From assembly GCA_018064685.1 (NCBI GenBank), contig JAGHUS010000035.1, positions 1 to 64,000 of the forward strand: a DNA stretch of 64,000 nt. The letters are read 5' to 3'. The notes under the pieces are model-generated. The model was given only the letters and a program-made list of their open reading frames with translations, made no database searches and was not told the DNA's origin. This document shows positions 32,792 to 42,836 of the stretch, in pieces. The position numbers were made by a program, and so were the translations under genes. Positions within the stretch are counted from its first letter, which is position 1. Each line of letters starts with the position of its first letter. The stretch comes from Bacteroidales bacterium. GTDB taxonomy: Bacteria; Bacteroidota; Bacteroidia; Bacteroidales; Bacteroidaceae.

Positions 32792-34183
32792 TCACTTCCC
32801 AGCAGACTGCTTTGCAGCCCCTTCCCTGAGAGAGGATGGGGTGAGATTTCTCTTCAGCCTGAGCCTTATGAGGAAGATAAGGCCGCGGAAGGTCAGTTCG
32901 ATGCACATAGCCATCCACACGCCCGACAATCCCATCCTTGATGAGAGGAACCACGCCAAGGGGATGCGAACCATCCAGATGCTGCACAGGTTCATGATGC
33001 TGGGCACGAGTGTGTCGCCGGCACCGACAAAGATGCAGTAGACCACGATGGAGGCTGCATACATGGGCTCGGCATACGCCTCGATGCGCAAGGCCTCGGC
33101 TCCCACCGTCTGCACATCGGCATCGACACTCATGAAGGCCATGAGTTCGGGAGCAAAGATGTACATCACGACACCCAGCAACGTCATCACTGCCACACCC
33201 AGCACCACCGTCAGGATGGAGAAGCTGCGTATGAGGTCGTGCCGCTTGGCACCAATGCTCTGCCCTATCAGCGTGGTGGCCGCCTCGCCAATGCCGTAAC
33301 CGGGCATGTAGCAGAGGCTCTCGACCGTAATGCCGATGGTGTTAGCCGCTATGGCCACCGTGCCCAACGGGGCCACGATGATAGTACTCATAATCTGTGC
33401 CCCGCAGAAGACGGTGTGTTCCAACGCCATAGGCAGACCTATCTTCAAAGCACGGCTCACGATGCGCCACTCAAAGACAGGACCTCCCTTTGTGCGCTGA
33501 GGCATAGGCAGTTCCCTGAACAGATAGCGCATGCTGACAGCAGCACACACCGTGCCGGCCAATGCTGTGGCAAGGGCAGCTCCCGTCACTCCCCATCGGG
33601 GAATGAAGATACAGTTGAAGCCCACGTCGAGCGCACACATCAGTATGCCCAGGAACATAGGCACGGACATGTTTCCGCTGGCTCGCAGCATGCCGTTGCT
33701 GAGGTGCAGCATCTGCATGACGGGTACCATCAGCGACCACACAAGGAAGTAGCTGCTGGCCTGCTCGGCCACATAGCCTTCGCCTCCGAGCCAGACGGGC
33801 AGTGAGTTGTGGATGCCCACACACACCAGGCATACCACCAACGAGAAGGAGAAGCACAGCAGAATGGCCTGACGCAGAATCTCGCCGGCACGTTCGTTGC
33901 GCTTGGCGCCGATGTGCTGCGCCACCATGACGGCAAAACCCGTGCCGATGGACACGGACAGTCCGCCGAAGAGCCAGGTGGTGGTGCTGACCAGACCAAT
34001 GCTGGCCGAGGCAGAAGCCCCAAGATGCCCCACCATCATGGCATCGATATACTGCATGATGATACTGCTCAGCTGTGCCAGCATGGCCGGCACACTCAGC
34101 ATACTGACCAGACGCACCTTCTCGGCACGGGTCATCGTTCCGCCATCGCGCAGTTGAGCTAATAGTTGATCTTTACTTCGCAC
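32792..34183 (-). CDS. MATE family efflux transporter
   Basis: The 463-residue protein shows two MATE halves of six membrane segments each, with IMQYIDAMMVGHLGASASASIGL near residue 40 (the family opening) and IMSTIIVAPLGTVAIAANTIG in the second half near 265. MATE proteins export drugs and cationic metabolites with Na+ or H+. The C-terminus ends in a non-family tail (LTPSSLREGAAKQSAGK) encoded by a copy of the C/G-rich palindromic element. The start directly abuts the stop of the helicase gene upstream (34184), so the two are co-transcribed. Confidence 0.92.
   Translation of the reverse strand: MRSKDQLLAQLRDGGTMTRAEKVRLVSMLSVPAMLAQLSSIIMQYIDAMMVGHLGASASASIGLVSTTTWLFGGLSVSIGTGFAVMVAQHIGAKRNERAGEILRQAILLCFSFSLVVCLVCVGIHNSLPVWLGGEGYVAEQASSYFLVWSLMVPVMQMLHLSNGMLRASGNMSVPMFLGILMCALDVGFNCIFIPRWGVTGAALATALAGTVCAAVSMRYLFRELPMPQRTKGGPVFEWRIVSRALKIGLPMALEHTVFCGAQIMSTIIVAPLGTVAIAANTIGITVESLCYMPGYGIGEAATTLIGQSIGAKRHDLIRSFSILTVVLGVAVMTLLGVVMYIFAPELMAFMSVDADVQTVGAEALRIEAYAEPMYAASIVVYCIFVGAGDTLVPSIMNLCSIWMVRIPLAWFLSSRMGLSGVWMAMCIELTFRGLIFLIRLRLKRNLTPSSLREGAAKQSAGK
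32809..32850 (-). repeat. palindromic C/G-rich element in the MATE 3' end
   Basis: The plus-strand text GCAGCCCCTTCCCTGAGAGA, continuing into GGATGGGGTGAGATTTCTC, resembles the intergenic palindromic element of this genome. It encodes the non-conserved tail of the MATE protein. Confidence 0.55.
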
Positions 34184-36196
34184 TTATTTCTTCTTTTTCC
34201 AGTACCACTTCCATTGCGGCTTAGGTTTGTCGGCCGATGCCATGCCCGTGTCGTCAGCCGGACTGTCAGCACCCAGCACCGTCTCGACGGGTTTTGTCTT
34301 TCTGGCCTTTGCCGTGGTTGTCGTTTTCTTCTTGGTCGTCTTGCTGGCAGCACCGTCCTCAACAAGCGACACGGCCTTACTCTTCAGATAGCCTTTCACC
34401 GTGAAGCCCTGTTCGGCACAATGGCGCATGGTGGCCATCTTGCTCTTGTAGCTTAGGGTAAGAGCCTCCATGGCATTGCCGAACTGCTTCTTCACCTGCT
34501 GATTGCCAATGGTGAACTTGCCTTTGTTCAGTACTGGCACGAAGACGGCTTGCAGATGTTCGACAAAATAGGCAGCTGCCGCCTTGACGCGTTCCTGCAG
34601 TACAGCATCGGAGGCATAGGAGTTGGGCGACACTCCCTCGCGAATATTCTGTAGGATAGCAAGATACTGATGCTGGAAGCGTTCCATCACGGCCAGCACC
34701 TCGCGGGCCAATTTGTCGCGGCTCTCCTTTACCAAAGTCAAGTATTCGGGCTGCTGGTGATAGAGATGCTCGTCGACAACTCGAACCAGATAGTTGAGTT
34801 CAGAGCCGCACTGCCGCAGAGAGAAGAGTTCGCCCAGCAGTGCCACGAAATAGGCGAAACGCATCTCGGCCAGCTTGCCGCGCGTGTACTGCGCAGCATC
34901 CAGTTCCTTCGCGATGAAGGCATCGACCTGTTCGTCGCTCTTCAGAGACGAGATCTGCAAAGGGCGAGCCAGGACAAGTCCCTCCAGGGTGCGGCAACGG
35001 CTCAGTGCCACATAAACCTGTCCGTGGGCAAAGGCATCGTTGATGTCGAGCACGGCATGGTCGAAGGTGAGACCCTGGCTCTTGTGTACTGTGATGGCCC
35101 ATGCCAGACGCAGCGGGTATTGCGTGAAGGTTCCGTCCACCTCCTCCTTTATCTCCTTCGTGTCGGCATCGATGACATAGCGGGTGTTCTCCCACGTCAG
35201 CTTGGGCACCACGATAGGTTTCTCCTCGCCGTGGCACAGCACTTTGACCTCGCCAAACGAGAGGTCGATGATGACACCCAGCTTGCCATTGTAGTAGAGA
35301 TGCTCGGGCGAAGGATCGTTCTTGAGGAACATGACCTGCGCACCGACCTTCAATCCCAGCTGCTTCTCGGCCGGGAAGCTCGACTCGGGGAAGTTATCCT
35401 TCACCTCGGCGTCATAGAGCTTGAGGTCGCTGGTAAGCACAGCCAACCGCTGCTCGTTGTAGCGCTGCGACATATAGTTGTGGGTGGTGAGTCGTATCCA
35501 GCCATCACCGTCATTGGGCACGAAGTTGGGCACATAGCGCGCATTGAGCTGCTGCACTACATCGCTGTCGATGCGATTCTCGCGTATCTTGCCCAGCAGC
35601 TCGACAAAGCGGCTGTCGCTCTGACGATAGATGTGCTGCAACTCGATGGTGACATACTGTATCTGCTGCAGGGCACGCGAACTGAAGAAGTAGGGCGTGT
35701 CGTAGTAGGGTGAGAGTTGGGCCCACTCCTTGTCATCGGCCACAGGAGCCAACTGCTGAAGGTCGCCTATCAGCAACAACTGCACACCACCAAAAGGTTT
35801 GTCGCGGTCGCGGTACTTGCGCAGCACACCGTCGATGGCATCGAGCAGGTCGCAACGCACCATCGATATCTCGTCGATGATGAGGAGGTCGAGTGTGCGC
35901 AGTATGTTCTTCTTCTCCTTGCTCATCTGGTAGAAGCGGCTCTTGCCCACCTCGGTCATGCCGGGCAGATGGATGCCGGGAGCCAGCTGGAAAAACGAGT
36001 GGATGGTGGCGCCACCCGCATTGATGGCGGCCACACCCGTCGGAGCCACCACCACCATGCGTTTGGGTGCCAGCTCGCGTATCCTGCGCAGGAAGGTTGT
36101 CTTGCCAGTTCCAGCGCGCCCGGTGAGGAACACCGACACATCGGTACCCTCGACAAACTGCCAAGCCAGATTCATTTCGTCATTGTGTGCTGCCAT
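34184..36196 (-). CDS. Pif1/RecD-like superfamily 1B helicase
   Basis: The 670-residue protein begins with a P-loop (VFLTGRAGTGKTTFLRR, about residue 20-36), then VVAPTGVAAINAGG, the Walker B LLIIDEISM near 108, and LLLIGDLQQLAPV. A C-terminal UvrD/RecD-like motif ITVHKSQGLTFDHAVLD (about 367) and VALSRCRTLEGL follow, the order of Pif1-type 5'-3' helicases. Beyond about residue 420 there is a Bacteroidetes-type extension with an HTH-like part (MRHCAEQGFTVKGYLKSKAV) and a Lys/Thr-rich tail. It probably resolves stalled forks or G4 structures. The promoter lies at 36249-36256, right after the clpB terminator. Confidence 0.88.
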   Translation of the reverse strand: MAAHNDEMNLAWQFVEGTDVSVFLTGRAGTGKTTFLRRIRELAPKRMVVVAPTGVAAINAGGATIHSFFQLAPGIHLPGMTEVGKSRFYQMSKEKKNILRTLDLLIIDEISMVRCDLLDAIDGVLRKYRDRDKPFGGVQLLLIGDLQQLAPVADDKEWAQLSPYYDTPYFFSSRALQQIQYVTIELQHIYRQSDSRFVELLGKIRENRIDSDVVQQLNARYVPNFVPNDGDGWIRLTTHNYMSQRYNEQRLAVLTSDLKLYDAEVKDNFPESSFPAEKQLGLKVGAQVMFLKNDPSPEHLYYNGKLGVIIDLSFGEVKVLCHGEEKPIVVPKLTWENTRYVIDADTKEIKEEVDGTFTQYPLRLAWAITVHKSQGLTFDHAVLDINDAFAHGQVYVALSRCRTLEGLVLARPLQISSLKSDEQVDAFIAKELDAAQYTRGKLAEMRFAYFVALLGELFSLRQCGSELNYLVRVVDEHLYHQQPEYLTLVKESRDKLAREVLAVMERFQHQYLAILQNIREGVSPNSYASDAVLQERVKAAAAYFVEHLQAVFVPVLNKGKFTIGNQQVKKQFGNAMEALTLSYKSKMATMRHCAEQGFTVKGYLKSKAVSLVEDGAASKTTKKKTTTTAKARKTKPVETVLGADSPADDTGMASADKPKPQWKWYWKKKK

Positions 36197-36248
36197 TGTT
36201 TCTTCGAAAATTAAGAATTAAGATAGAAGAGAGAAGAATTTTTGCGTG

Positions 36249-36256
36249 CAAAGGTA
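36249..36256 (-). promoter_or_regulatory. -7 element before the helicase gene
   Basis: TACCTTTG followed by GCAC on the minus strand lies 53 nt before the start codon. No clear -33 element is visible. Confidence 0.6.
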
Positions 36257-36257
36257 C

Positions 36258-36288
36258 AAAAAAAGACGCAGATTGCGTAATCTGCGTC
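36258..36288 (-). terminator. Rho-independent terminator of clpB
   Basis: On the minus strand a perfect 10-bp stem (GACGCAGATT / AATCTGCGTC) with a 4-nt loop is followed by seven T. It sits 9 bp after the clpB stop. Confidence 0.92.
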
Positions 36289-36296
36289 AGTGAATT

Positions 36297-38444
36297 TTAA
36301 TTTCTGAATATCAACTTGCCATCCTGAACGTCAACCTTGATGGGCAGTTCACGGCCGAGCGTGTTACCCAGGAGTGCCTTCGAGAGGTCGTTGAGCAAGA
36401 GGCGCTGGATGGCACGCTTGACGGGACGGGCTCCGAAGTCGGGGTCGTAGCCCTCGTTGGCCAGCAGGTCGATGGCCTCGTCCGACAGTTCGAGCTTGAT
36501 GCCGTTCTGCTGCAGCATCTTCTGCACGCTCGAAATCTGCAAGCGCACAATCTGCTTAATCTCACCCCAGTTCAAAGGCTGGAATACAATCATCTCGTCG
36601 ATGCGGTTCAGGAACTCCGGACGTATGCCGCGCTGGATGAGCATTGAGCGGACAGCCCCCTCTTTCTCCTCACTGCTTGGTATCAAGTTGCTCGTCATAA
36701 TTATGATGGTGTTCTTGAAGTTGACGGTACGGCCTTTCGAGTCGGTCAGACGGCCATCGTCAAGCACCTGCAGCAGCGTGTTGAAGACATCAGGATGTGC
36801 CTTCTCGATCTCGTCGAAGAGTACCACCTGATAGGGCTTGCGGCGTACGGCCTCGGTGAGTTGTCCACCCTCGTCATAGCCAACGTAGCCCGGAGGCGCA
36901 CCGATGAGACGCGTCACGCTGAACTTCTCCTGATACTCGCTCATGTCGATACGCGTCATCATCGTCTCGTCGTCGAAGAGGTACTCGGCCAGAGCCTTTG
37001 CCAGCTCGGTCTTGCCAACGCCCGTCGAACCGAGGAAGATAAACGAGCCGATGGGACGCTTGTTGTCCTGCAGTCCGGCACGGCTGCGGCGCACGGCATC
37101 GCTTACAGCCTGAATAGCAGTCTCTTGCCCTACAACACGCTTGTGCAGCTCCTCCTCGAGATGCAACAGCTTCTCGCGCTCGGAGGTCTGCATCTTGCTG
37201 ACCGGTATGCCAGTCCAACGGCTCACCACATCAGCAATATCGTCGGCGGTCACTTCCTCGCGCAACAGACCCTCTCCCGTCCTCCTAGAGGGGGAAGCAG
37301 ACAGCAATGCCTCCTGTTCCTTCTCTAATGTGGGTAATTTAGAATAGCGTATCTCGGCCACCTTGGCATAGTCGCCCTCACGCTCGTACTGCTCTGCCTG
37401 GCGCTTGAGCTGAACTATCTGATCCTTGATGACCTGCACGCGTTCGGCCTCGCCTTTCTCCTTCTCCCACTGCTGGCGCATCTGGTTCTCCTTGCGCTTC
37501 AGTTCCTCAATCTCTTTCTCTAGTTTCTGCAGCTTCGACTCCCTTCCCTCGGGAATGGCAGGGGATGGAGCCGTGTCTTTCTCACGCTTGATAGCCTCTC
37601 GCTCAATCTCCAGCTGCATGAGTCGGCGCGACAGTTCGTCGAGTTCCTCGGGCACGGAGTCGCGCTCCATACGCAGTTTGGCAGCTGCCTCGTCCATGAG
37701 GTCGATGGCCTTGTCGGGTAGGAAGCGCTCGGTGATATAGCGGTTAGAGAGTTCCACAGCGACGATGATAGCATCGTCCTGAATGCGTACACGATGATGC
37801 TGTTCGTAGCGTTCCTTCAGTCCACGCAGGATGCTGATGCTGGCCATGGTATCGGGTTCATCGACCATGACACTCTGGAAGCGGCGCTCCAAGGCCTTGT
37901 CTTTCTCAAAATATTTCTGATACTCGTCGAGCGTAGTGGCACCGATGCTGCGCAGTTCGCCACGTGCCAAGGCAGGCTTCAGGATGTTAGCAGCGTCCAT
38001 GGCGCCCTGGCTCTGTCCGGCACCTACCAGTGTGTGTATCTCATCGATGAAAAGGATGATCTGACCGTCGGCCGACGTCACATCCTTTATGACGCCCTTC
38101 AGTCGTTCCTCGAACTCGCCCTGATACTTGGCACCGGCAATCAGCGCACCCATATCGAGCGAATAGAGCTGCTTGCCCTTCAAGTTCTCGGGCACGTCGC
38201 CACGCAGGATGCGGTGGGCCAGTCCCTCGACAATGGCGGTCTTACCCGTACCGGGTTCGCCTATTAATATAGGATTGTTCTTGGTGCGTCTTGACAGGAT
38301 TTGCAAGACACGACGTATCTCATCGTCACGACCTATCACGGGGTCGAGCTTTCCGGCCTTGGCATCCTCCACGAGGTTGCGGGCAAAGCGCTGCAGGTTC
38401 TCAAACTTCTGAGCGCTGTTGTTGTTAGTGTTCTGTGTATTCAT
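36297..38444 (-). CDS. clpB: ClpB-type disaggregase lacking the N-terminal domain
   Basis: The protein has 715 residues against about 860 for usual ClpB. It starts right at nucleotide-binding domain 1 ([15 protein letters not shown] near residue 33; Walker [22 protein letters not shown]). The coiled-coil M-domain follows (about 255-375), then NBD2 (GIPVSKM, Walker [15 protein letters not shown], Walker [11 protein letters not shown]). The Clp_N substrate-binding domain is missing and no remnant is visible upstream, where a divergent gene starts. Two non-conserved inserts ([12 protein letters not shown] near 297 and [13 protein letters not shown] near 385) coincide with palindromic DNA elements. 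It probably still works with DnaK, since NBDs and M-domain are intact. Confidence 0.92.
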   Translation of the reverse strand: MNTQNTNNNSAQKFENLQRFARNLVEDAKAGKLDPVIGRDDEIRRVLQILSRRTKNNPILIGEPGTGKTAIVEGLAHRILRGDVPENLKGKQLYSLDMGALIAGAKYQGEFEERLKGVIKDVTSADGQIILFIDEIHTLVGAGQSQGAMDAANILKPALARGELRSIGATTLDEYQKYFEKDKALERRFQSVMVDEPDTMASISILRGLKERYEQHHRVRIQDDAIIVAVELSNRYITERFLPDKAIDLMDEAAAKLRMERDSVPEELDELSRRLMQLEIEREAIKREKDTAPSPAIPEGRESKLQKLEKEIEELKRKENQMRQQWEKEKGEAERVQVIKDQIVQLKRQAEQYEREGDYAKVAEIRYSKLPTLEKEQEALLSASPSRRTGEGLLREEVTADDIADVVSRWTGIPVSKMQTSEREKLLHLEEELHKRVVGQETAIQAVSDAVRRSRAGLQDNKRPIGSFIFLGSTGVGKTELAKALAEYLFDDETMMTRIDMSEYQEKFSVTRLIGAPPGYVGYDEGGQLTEAVRRKPYQVVLFDEIEKAHPDVFNTLLQVLDDGRLTDSKGRTVNFKNTIIIMTSNLIPSSEEKEGAVRSMLIQRGIRPEFLNRIDEMIVFQPLNWGEIKQIVRLQISSVQKMLQQNGIKLELSDEAIDLLANEGYDPDFGARPVKRAIQRLLLNDLSKALLGNTLGRELPIKVDVQDGKLIFRN
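37269..37300 (-). repeat. palindromic C/G-rich element inside clpB, between M-domain and NBD2
   Basis: The text CCCTCTCCCGTCCTCCTAGA followed by GGGGGAAGCAG matches the intergenic palindromic family and encodes [11 protein letters not shown], which is not part of the ClpB family sequence. Confidence 0.65.
37540..37580 (-). repeat. palindromic C/G-rich element inside the clpB M-domain
   Basis: The word CCCTTCCCTCGGGAATGGCA followed by GGGGATGGAG encodes [12 protein letters not shown] in the middle of a coiled coil, where prolines are not expected. Confidence 0.6.
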
Positions 38445-38691
38445 TATTGTGGGATTTTAGTTAATTCATGATTCTTAATGCATAATACATAATCGGGCTG
38501 CGCAATGCCGAATTCTCTTTCTACATCACGTTTCTCAAACCGCTAGCCAAAAGTTTTTCTGCTGACAAAATGACATAAAATCAGTCCTTCCAACATGCTA
38601 TTGTGTTGAAATACGTTAAACTCGGACAAAAAGTAGAGGTTTCTCATTTTTTATTATTACCTTCGCTGAAGAAATACAAACCGAAATACGG

Positions 38692-39123
38692 ATGAACCAC
38701 GAGCATCATCATCACGACAATGCCGAGGAGGCACTAAAAGAACATGGAGTCAAGGCCACGTCGGTGCGCATTCTGGTATGGCAGAAATGTGCCCGGCAGA
38801 AGAAGACCTTCACGCTGAGCGACATGGAGGAACGCATGCCTCACATGGACCGCTCCAGCATCTTCCGTGCCCTTCGCCTATTTGTCGAGCACCAACTGCT
38901 GCACGAGATAAACGACGGCTCGGGACAGCAGAAATACTGCGTGTGCCGATGCCACGACGAGCACCACCTGAACCACGTGCACTTCACCTGTACACGCTGC
39001 GGCAAGACGTTCTGCCTGGAAGACCACACCATCCCACTTGTCGACCTGCCCAAGGGCTATAGCATGGAGGAGGTGGAGTATATAATAAAAGGTGTATGCC
39101 CGGAATGCGGGAATAATAGTTAA
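38692..39123 (+). CDS. Fur-family transcriptional regulator
   Basis: This 143-residue metalloregulator has a His-rich N-terminus (MNHEHHHHDNAEE), a winged helix (VKATSVRILVWQKCARQKKTFTLSDMEERMPHMDRSSIFRALRLF) whose parts match Fur recognition helices, and a dimer domain with HVHFTCTRCGKTFCLEDH. Two CxxC pairs (CTRC near 103, CPEC near 137) form the structural zinc site. Whether it senses iron, zinc or peroxide cannot be told; the N-terminal His cluster and many metal-efflux genes in the window make zinc worth testing. The last two codons and stop lie in a 7-bp tandem repeat. It is divergent from clpB. Confidence 0.9.
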   Translation: MNHEHHHHDNAEEALKEHGVKATSVRILVWQKCARQKKTFTLSDMEERMPHMDRSSIFRALRLFVEHQLLHEINDGSGQQKYCVCRCHDEHHLNHVHFTCTRCGKTFCLEDHTIPLVDLPKGYSMEEVEYIIKGVCPECGNNS

Positions 39124-39156
39124 TAGTTAATAGTTAATAGTTAATAGTTAATAGTT
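39115..39156 (+). repeat. six tandem copies of AATAGTT
   Basis: Six perfect 7-bp units run from the last codons of the Fur-family gene into the intergenic region. Slippage here would alter only the C-terminal residues or the distance to the next gene. Confidence 0.9.
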
Positions 39157-39288
39157 ATTGGTTATGAGTTATAGATATTTCAGGAATAGACAGTACGACA
39201 TGTTGAATGGCGTTAAGACGAAACACTGTAAGCACAAGTAACACATCTATAACATACAACTACTAAACCATATAAACCACAAAAAAGA

Positions 39289-39744
39289 ATGAAGAAAATA
39301 TTAGTTTGGGCCGTAATGGCCAGTATGGCGCTGAGCCTCTCAGCACAGAAGAGCAAGAAGAGCACCAAGAAGAGTGGTGCCAAGACCGAGAAGGTGACAA
39401 AGACCGCCAAAGACAGCAAGACTGCCGATGACAAGGTGATGACGAAGAACAAAGGTGTCTACGTCGTCAACACCACCACGCTGTGCCAGACAAAAGGATT
39501 CGGTGGCCCTACCCCACTCATGGTCACCATCAAGAACGACGTGATACAGAGCGTAGAGGCCCTTAGCAACAAGGAAACACCCCAGTTCTTCCAGAACGTA
39601 ACCAGCGAGATGCTGCCCAAATACAAGTTCTTGAAGATTGACAAGTATGCCGAGGTGGATGCCATAACAGGAGCCACCTTCAGTAGCCGTGCTGTGAAGG
39701 CTAACGTGAAGGCGGCTGTAGAATATTACAAGGCCAACAAGTAA
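39289..39744 (+). CDS. exported FMN-binding domain protein
   Basis: The 151-residue protein has a signal peptide (MKKILVWAVMASMALSLSAQ), a Lys/Ser/Thr-rich linker (about 20-55) and an FMN_bind domain. That domain ends in VDAITGATFSSRAV, which matches the flavinylation signature S/T-GAT-S/T where FMN is attached to Thr by ApbE in RnfG/NqrC-like proteins. It is therefore likely a periplasmic or extracytoplasmic flavoprotein in electron transfer. No ApbE is in the window. It is 165 bp downstream of the Fur-family gene, and co-regulation with metal status is possible. Confidence 0.85.
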   Translation: MKKILVWAVMASMALSLSAQKSKKSTKKSGAKTEKVTKTAKDSKTADDKVMTKNKGVYVVNTTTLCQTKGFGGPTPLMVTIKNDVIQSVEALSNKETPQFFQNVTSEMLPKYKFLKIDKYAEVDAITGATFSSRAVKANVKAAVEYYKANK

Positions 39745-39812
39745 GAACAGCTTGTCCAACCTAAGGTTGGTGCAGGTTCATTAGAGACGCATTTATTCAC
39801 ACTATACAGCAG

Positions 39813-39857
39813 AATGCCTCCCCTGGTCATGTAGCACCATGGGGGGCATTCTCCTTT
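39813..39857 (+). terminator. terminator after the FMN-binding protein gene
   Basis: Arms AATGCCTCCCCTGGT and ACCATGGGGGGCATT pair with two mismatches around an 8-nt loop, followed by CTCCTTTTTA. Confidence 0.8.
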
Positions 39858-39911
39858 TTACAAGTCTTATTGCGAGGCTTCTGGCAAAGCCTAAGAAGCA
39901 CACATCAACGT

Positions 39912-42836
39912 TTATTTCAGTACTTTCTTTCCGTTTACAATATAGATGCCTTTCTTCAACGAAGAAGAAGAGAGCTTGCGGCCACTCAGGTCGTACACAC
40001 CAGCATCCTTGCGGATGGGCAGCTGGACATCAGCAATCTCCTCAATGCCGGTCTCACCTCCACCAGTGAAGTCGTGTACGCGATTGGCCATGGTGTTGAG
40101 GGCACGCACATCGGTGGCAGAGAGCTCGCGACTGTAGATCATTAGGTCGTCGAAGCATGCATCGGCACTGCCCCACAGAGAACCGCTACCCAGATAGAAG
40201 TACTTCAAAGAGGCAACCTTAGACACGATGTCGTCAAGAGGCAGACTCTTAACCTTGTTGAGCGTTGTGCTACCCGAGAGTTCGAAGGTACTTGTTATGT
40301 TCGTAAAGTTCTTGACCGTGCCATTGACATAGATGCGGATACCGTTCTCGGGGCCCACGGTAAGTGTCACCAACGACCATTCGCCAACAGGAATGTTGGT
40401 CAACGCCTTGGTTTCGTGATGGTTCAAGTCGAATGTACCGCCATTGGCATTGTCGTAACCCAGGTGCGTATTGCCAGTAAGGAACAGACGACCAGAAGTG
40501 TTGCTATTGGCCGAGGTACTGTTAAAGAAACCCCACAATGCATTCCGTATATCATTGGAGTTACGCTTCACCCAAACCGACACGGTGAATCCGTCGAGAG
40601 GCTGACCGTCGGCCTTGGTGCAGCCAACCAAAGGATTGGGCATACGGGCATAACTGTTATTGCCATTGGTTCCATCATATAGATGTGCAAACATACCGTC
40701 GCGCTCATAGTCGCTCGCGAAGGAAGGAGCCGTACCGTTGTTCCACTTGCCATAGGTAATGAGATCATACTTCTCATCCTCCTCGGCCTTGTAGTGGTTG
40801 TAGGTGGGCTTGTCATCAAAATCGTAGTATGCCACGATGTCGCTCAGGTAGTCGCCCGAGATTTCTCCATCGGCCTTGGCCTTTACGTCGTAACTCTGCT
40901 CCCAATAGTATTCGCCGCACTCCAGGCGTGCCGTCAGCGTCACAGGCAGGTTCTCGTTCAGGCCGGTGGGATCGTACTTACCCGTCTCGCTGATGACAGC
41001 GGGCGAAGAGGAAGTCCACGACAGCTTGGCATTATGCACAGTGGGCGACATCAGCTTGAGGTTCGAGCTTACTGTCTGACCATTCTTCACACCAATAGTC
41101 ATCTTGTTGAAATTGTATTTTATGGACGACAAGGCATTCAGTTTGTAGCCCCACACAGGCACACCGTTGTTAGCCACGGCAGTAAAAGACACGGTGCCCA
41201 AGCCCGAAGTCTTGTAGTTGGCCGTAGTAGCACCATTGACATGATCCAAGCAGAATACGCCCGAATAGGTTGTGCCATTCAGGGTAAGACTCACATAAGT
41301 TGTGCCCTCTGTAAACTTCCATGTACCCGTCATATCGCCCGTCACCTTGCCATCGGCATTCAAAGTCACCGTCACGGGTGTAGCCTCGGCTTCGTTGTTG
41401 TGGTCCTGACGATAGGGATGAACAAGCAGTCTATAGTCTCCCGGTAGATTATCTTTAGGGAAGTAGCAGCCCTCTGCGGGTTGACTCACGCCGTCATAGG
41501 CAAAGGGAGCTGCCACAAGCCAACCATTCTGGTTGACGAAGAGTTGGTGTACACGATCCTGGAAACCCTCGTTGCCATCCTTGAAGCGGGTGTGATAGAC
41601 TACATAGGCTCGTCCCAGTTCGTCCACACATGCCGAGTTATGACCCTGGGCACGTTCGCCTACATTCTGAACCTCACCCCAGTTGTTATAGGCACTCATG
41701 AGGCGCACGCCACGATCGGTAGCGGCACGAGGACCATAGTTCATCTGATAGCCCGTATAGGTGGCCGTCACACCCGCAGCATCCTTATAGGGTCCGTCCA
41801 CCGTCTTGCTGCGGAAAACGCGCATCTCATAACCGGCGTTCGACTCCAGTCCGCCATACACCACGAAGAGATAGTAGTAATCACCGATATGCTGGATGTA
41901 ACTGCCCTCGCCACTCACATAGTAACCGCCGGCAATGCGCTTGCCGAAGTAAGGGTCGGAGGTAAAGTTGGCACCCTTCGTGTCGTAGTCATTCTCGTAG
42001 TGGCAGGTGTAGTCGCGCAAACCCGTCTCGTTGTCGAGCTTGAGCAGGAAGATGCCACCGCTCCACGAACCATAGCTCATCCACAACTGTCCCTCCTCGT
42101 CGTAGAAGACGCAAGGGTCGATACAGTTGGGCCAGTACGTTCCCCAGTCACCACGACGATAGCGGGCAGCAATGCTTGTCTCGCCTGTCACGAGGGTATA
42201 GTCCGTCTCACCAATCTTGGGTGCGGCCACACCGTTGTATGTCTGATCGTTGAAACCGCCCATGATGATAGGAGCCTGATAGGTAAAGGGGCCCAGAGGC
42301 GAGTTTGCAGTAAGCAGTACGATGGCACTCGACCAATGGTCGCCATTCAAACTGAGATACATACACCACTTCTTCATCGCCTCGTTGTAGATGATGTCGG
42401 GAGCCCACATGTTGCCGTATATCCAGTTGTTATCACCATAGCGCGAACAAAAAGCACGGCCGTCGAAGTTAGGGATGGACACCATCTTTCCGTCGCGTCC
42501 TTTGACCTGCTTAAGCTGCTGCTTGAAAAAAGCCTCGCCGCCATTACAGGTATTTCCACTAGTAGCTCCTTGGGAAGCCAACTGAATGAAACGGCCGTTG
42601 GCTGAAAGGCCTGTCCAGTTGACAAGGTCCTTACTCTGTGCCAGCCCCAGATGGGTACCCCAAATGGTGTACATACCATCTTTCAACACTACAGAAGGGT
42701 CGTGGATACCGATTACCGAGCCAGAACTGAAACTTATAGTACCCATCTGTTCTGTCATGATCTGTGTCTGCGCATATCCTGCCGACGAAGTGCCTAACAG
42801 AAGCGCCAATAACGCGAAAGTGCTTTTCAAACTCAT
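39912..42836 (-). CDS. GH43 arabinanase-like enzyme with LamG domain and type IX secretion tail
   Basis: The 974-residue protein has a signal peptide (about 1-22) and a five-bladed GH43 domain (about 40-450). Catalytic residues fit the family: Asp in IGIHDPSVVLKDG, Asp in NCIDPCVFYDEEG, and Glu in VSGEGSYIQHIGD. A GH43-type C-terminal beta domain (about 465-560), a bacterial Ig-like segment (about 570-665) and a LamG/concanavalin-like domain (about 675-925) follow. The end GVYDLSGRKL...KGIYIVNGKKVLK is the C-terminal sorting type seen in Prevotella type IX secretion cargo. It probably degrades arabinan or related hemicellulose at the surface. No SusC/SusD pair is near, so it is not in a classical PUL. 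Confidence 0.88.
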   Translation of the reverse strand: MSLKSTFALLALLLGTSSAGYAQTQIMTEQMGTISFSSGSVIGIHDPSVVLKDGMYTIWGTHLGLAQSKDLVNWTGLSANGRFIQLASQGATSGNTCNGGEAFFKQQLKQVKGRDGKMVSIPNFDGRAFCSRYGDNNWIYGNMWAPDIIYNEAMKKWCMYLSLNGDHWSSAIVLLTANSPLGPFTYQAPIIMGGFNDQTYNGVAAPKIGETDYTLVTGETSIAARYRRGDWGTYWPNCIDPCVFYDEEGQLWMSYGSWSGGIFLLKLDNETGLRDYTCHYENDYDTKGANFTSDPYFGKRIAGGYYVSGEGSYIQHIGDYYYLFVVYGGLESNAGYEMRVFRSKTVDGPYKDAAGVTATYTGYQMNYGPRAATDRGVRLMSAYNNWGEVQNVGERAQGHNSACVDELGRAYVVYHTRFKDGNEGFQDRVHQLFVNQNGWLVAAPFAYDGVSQPAEGCYFPKDNLPGDYRLLVHPYRQDHNNEAEATPVTVTLNADGKVTGDMTGTWKFTEGTTYVSLTLNGTTYSGVFCLDHVNGATTANYKTSGLGTVSFTAVANNGVPVWGYKLNALSSIKYNFNKMTIGVKNGQTVSSNLKLMSPTVHNAKLSWTSSSPAVISETGKYDPTGLNENLPVTLTARLECGEYYWEQSYDVKAKADGEISGDYLSDIVAYYDFDDKPTYNHYKAEEDEKYDLITYGKWNNGTAPSFASDYERDGMFAHLYDGTNGNNSYARMPNPLVGCTKADGQPLDGFTVSVWVKRNSNDIRNALWGFFNSTSANSNTSGRLFLTGNTHLGYDNANGGTFDLNHHETKALTNIPVGEWSLVTLTVGPENGIRIYVNGTVKNFTNITSTFELSGSTTLNKVKSLPLDDIVSKVASLKYFYLGSGSLWGSADACFDDLMIYSRELSATDVRALNTMANRVHDFTGGGETGIEEIADVQLPIRKDAGVYDLSGRKLSSSSLKKGIYIVNGKKVLK

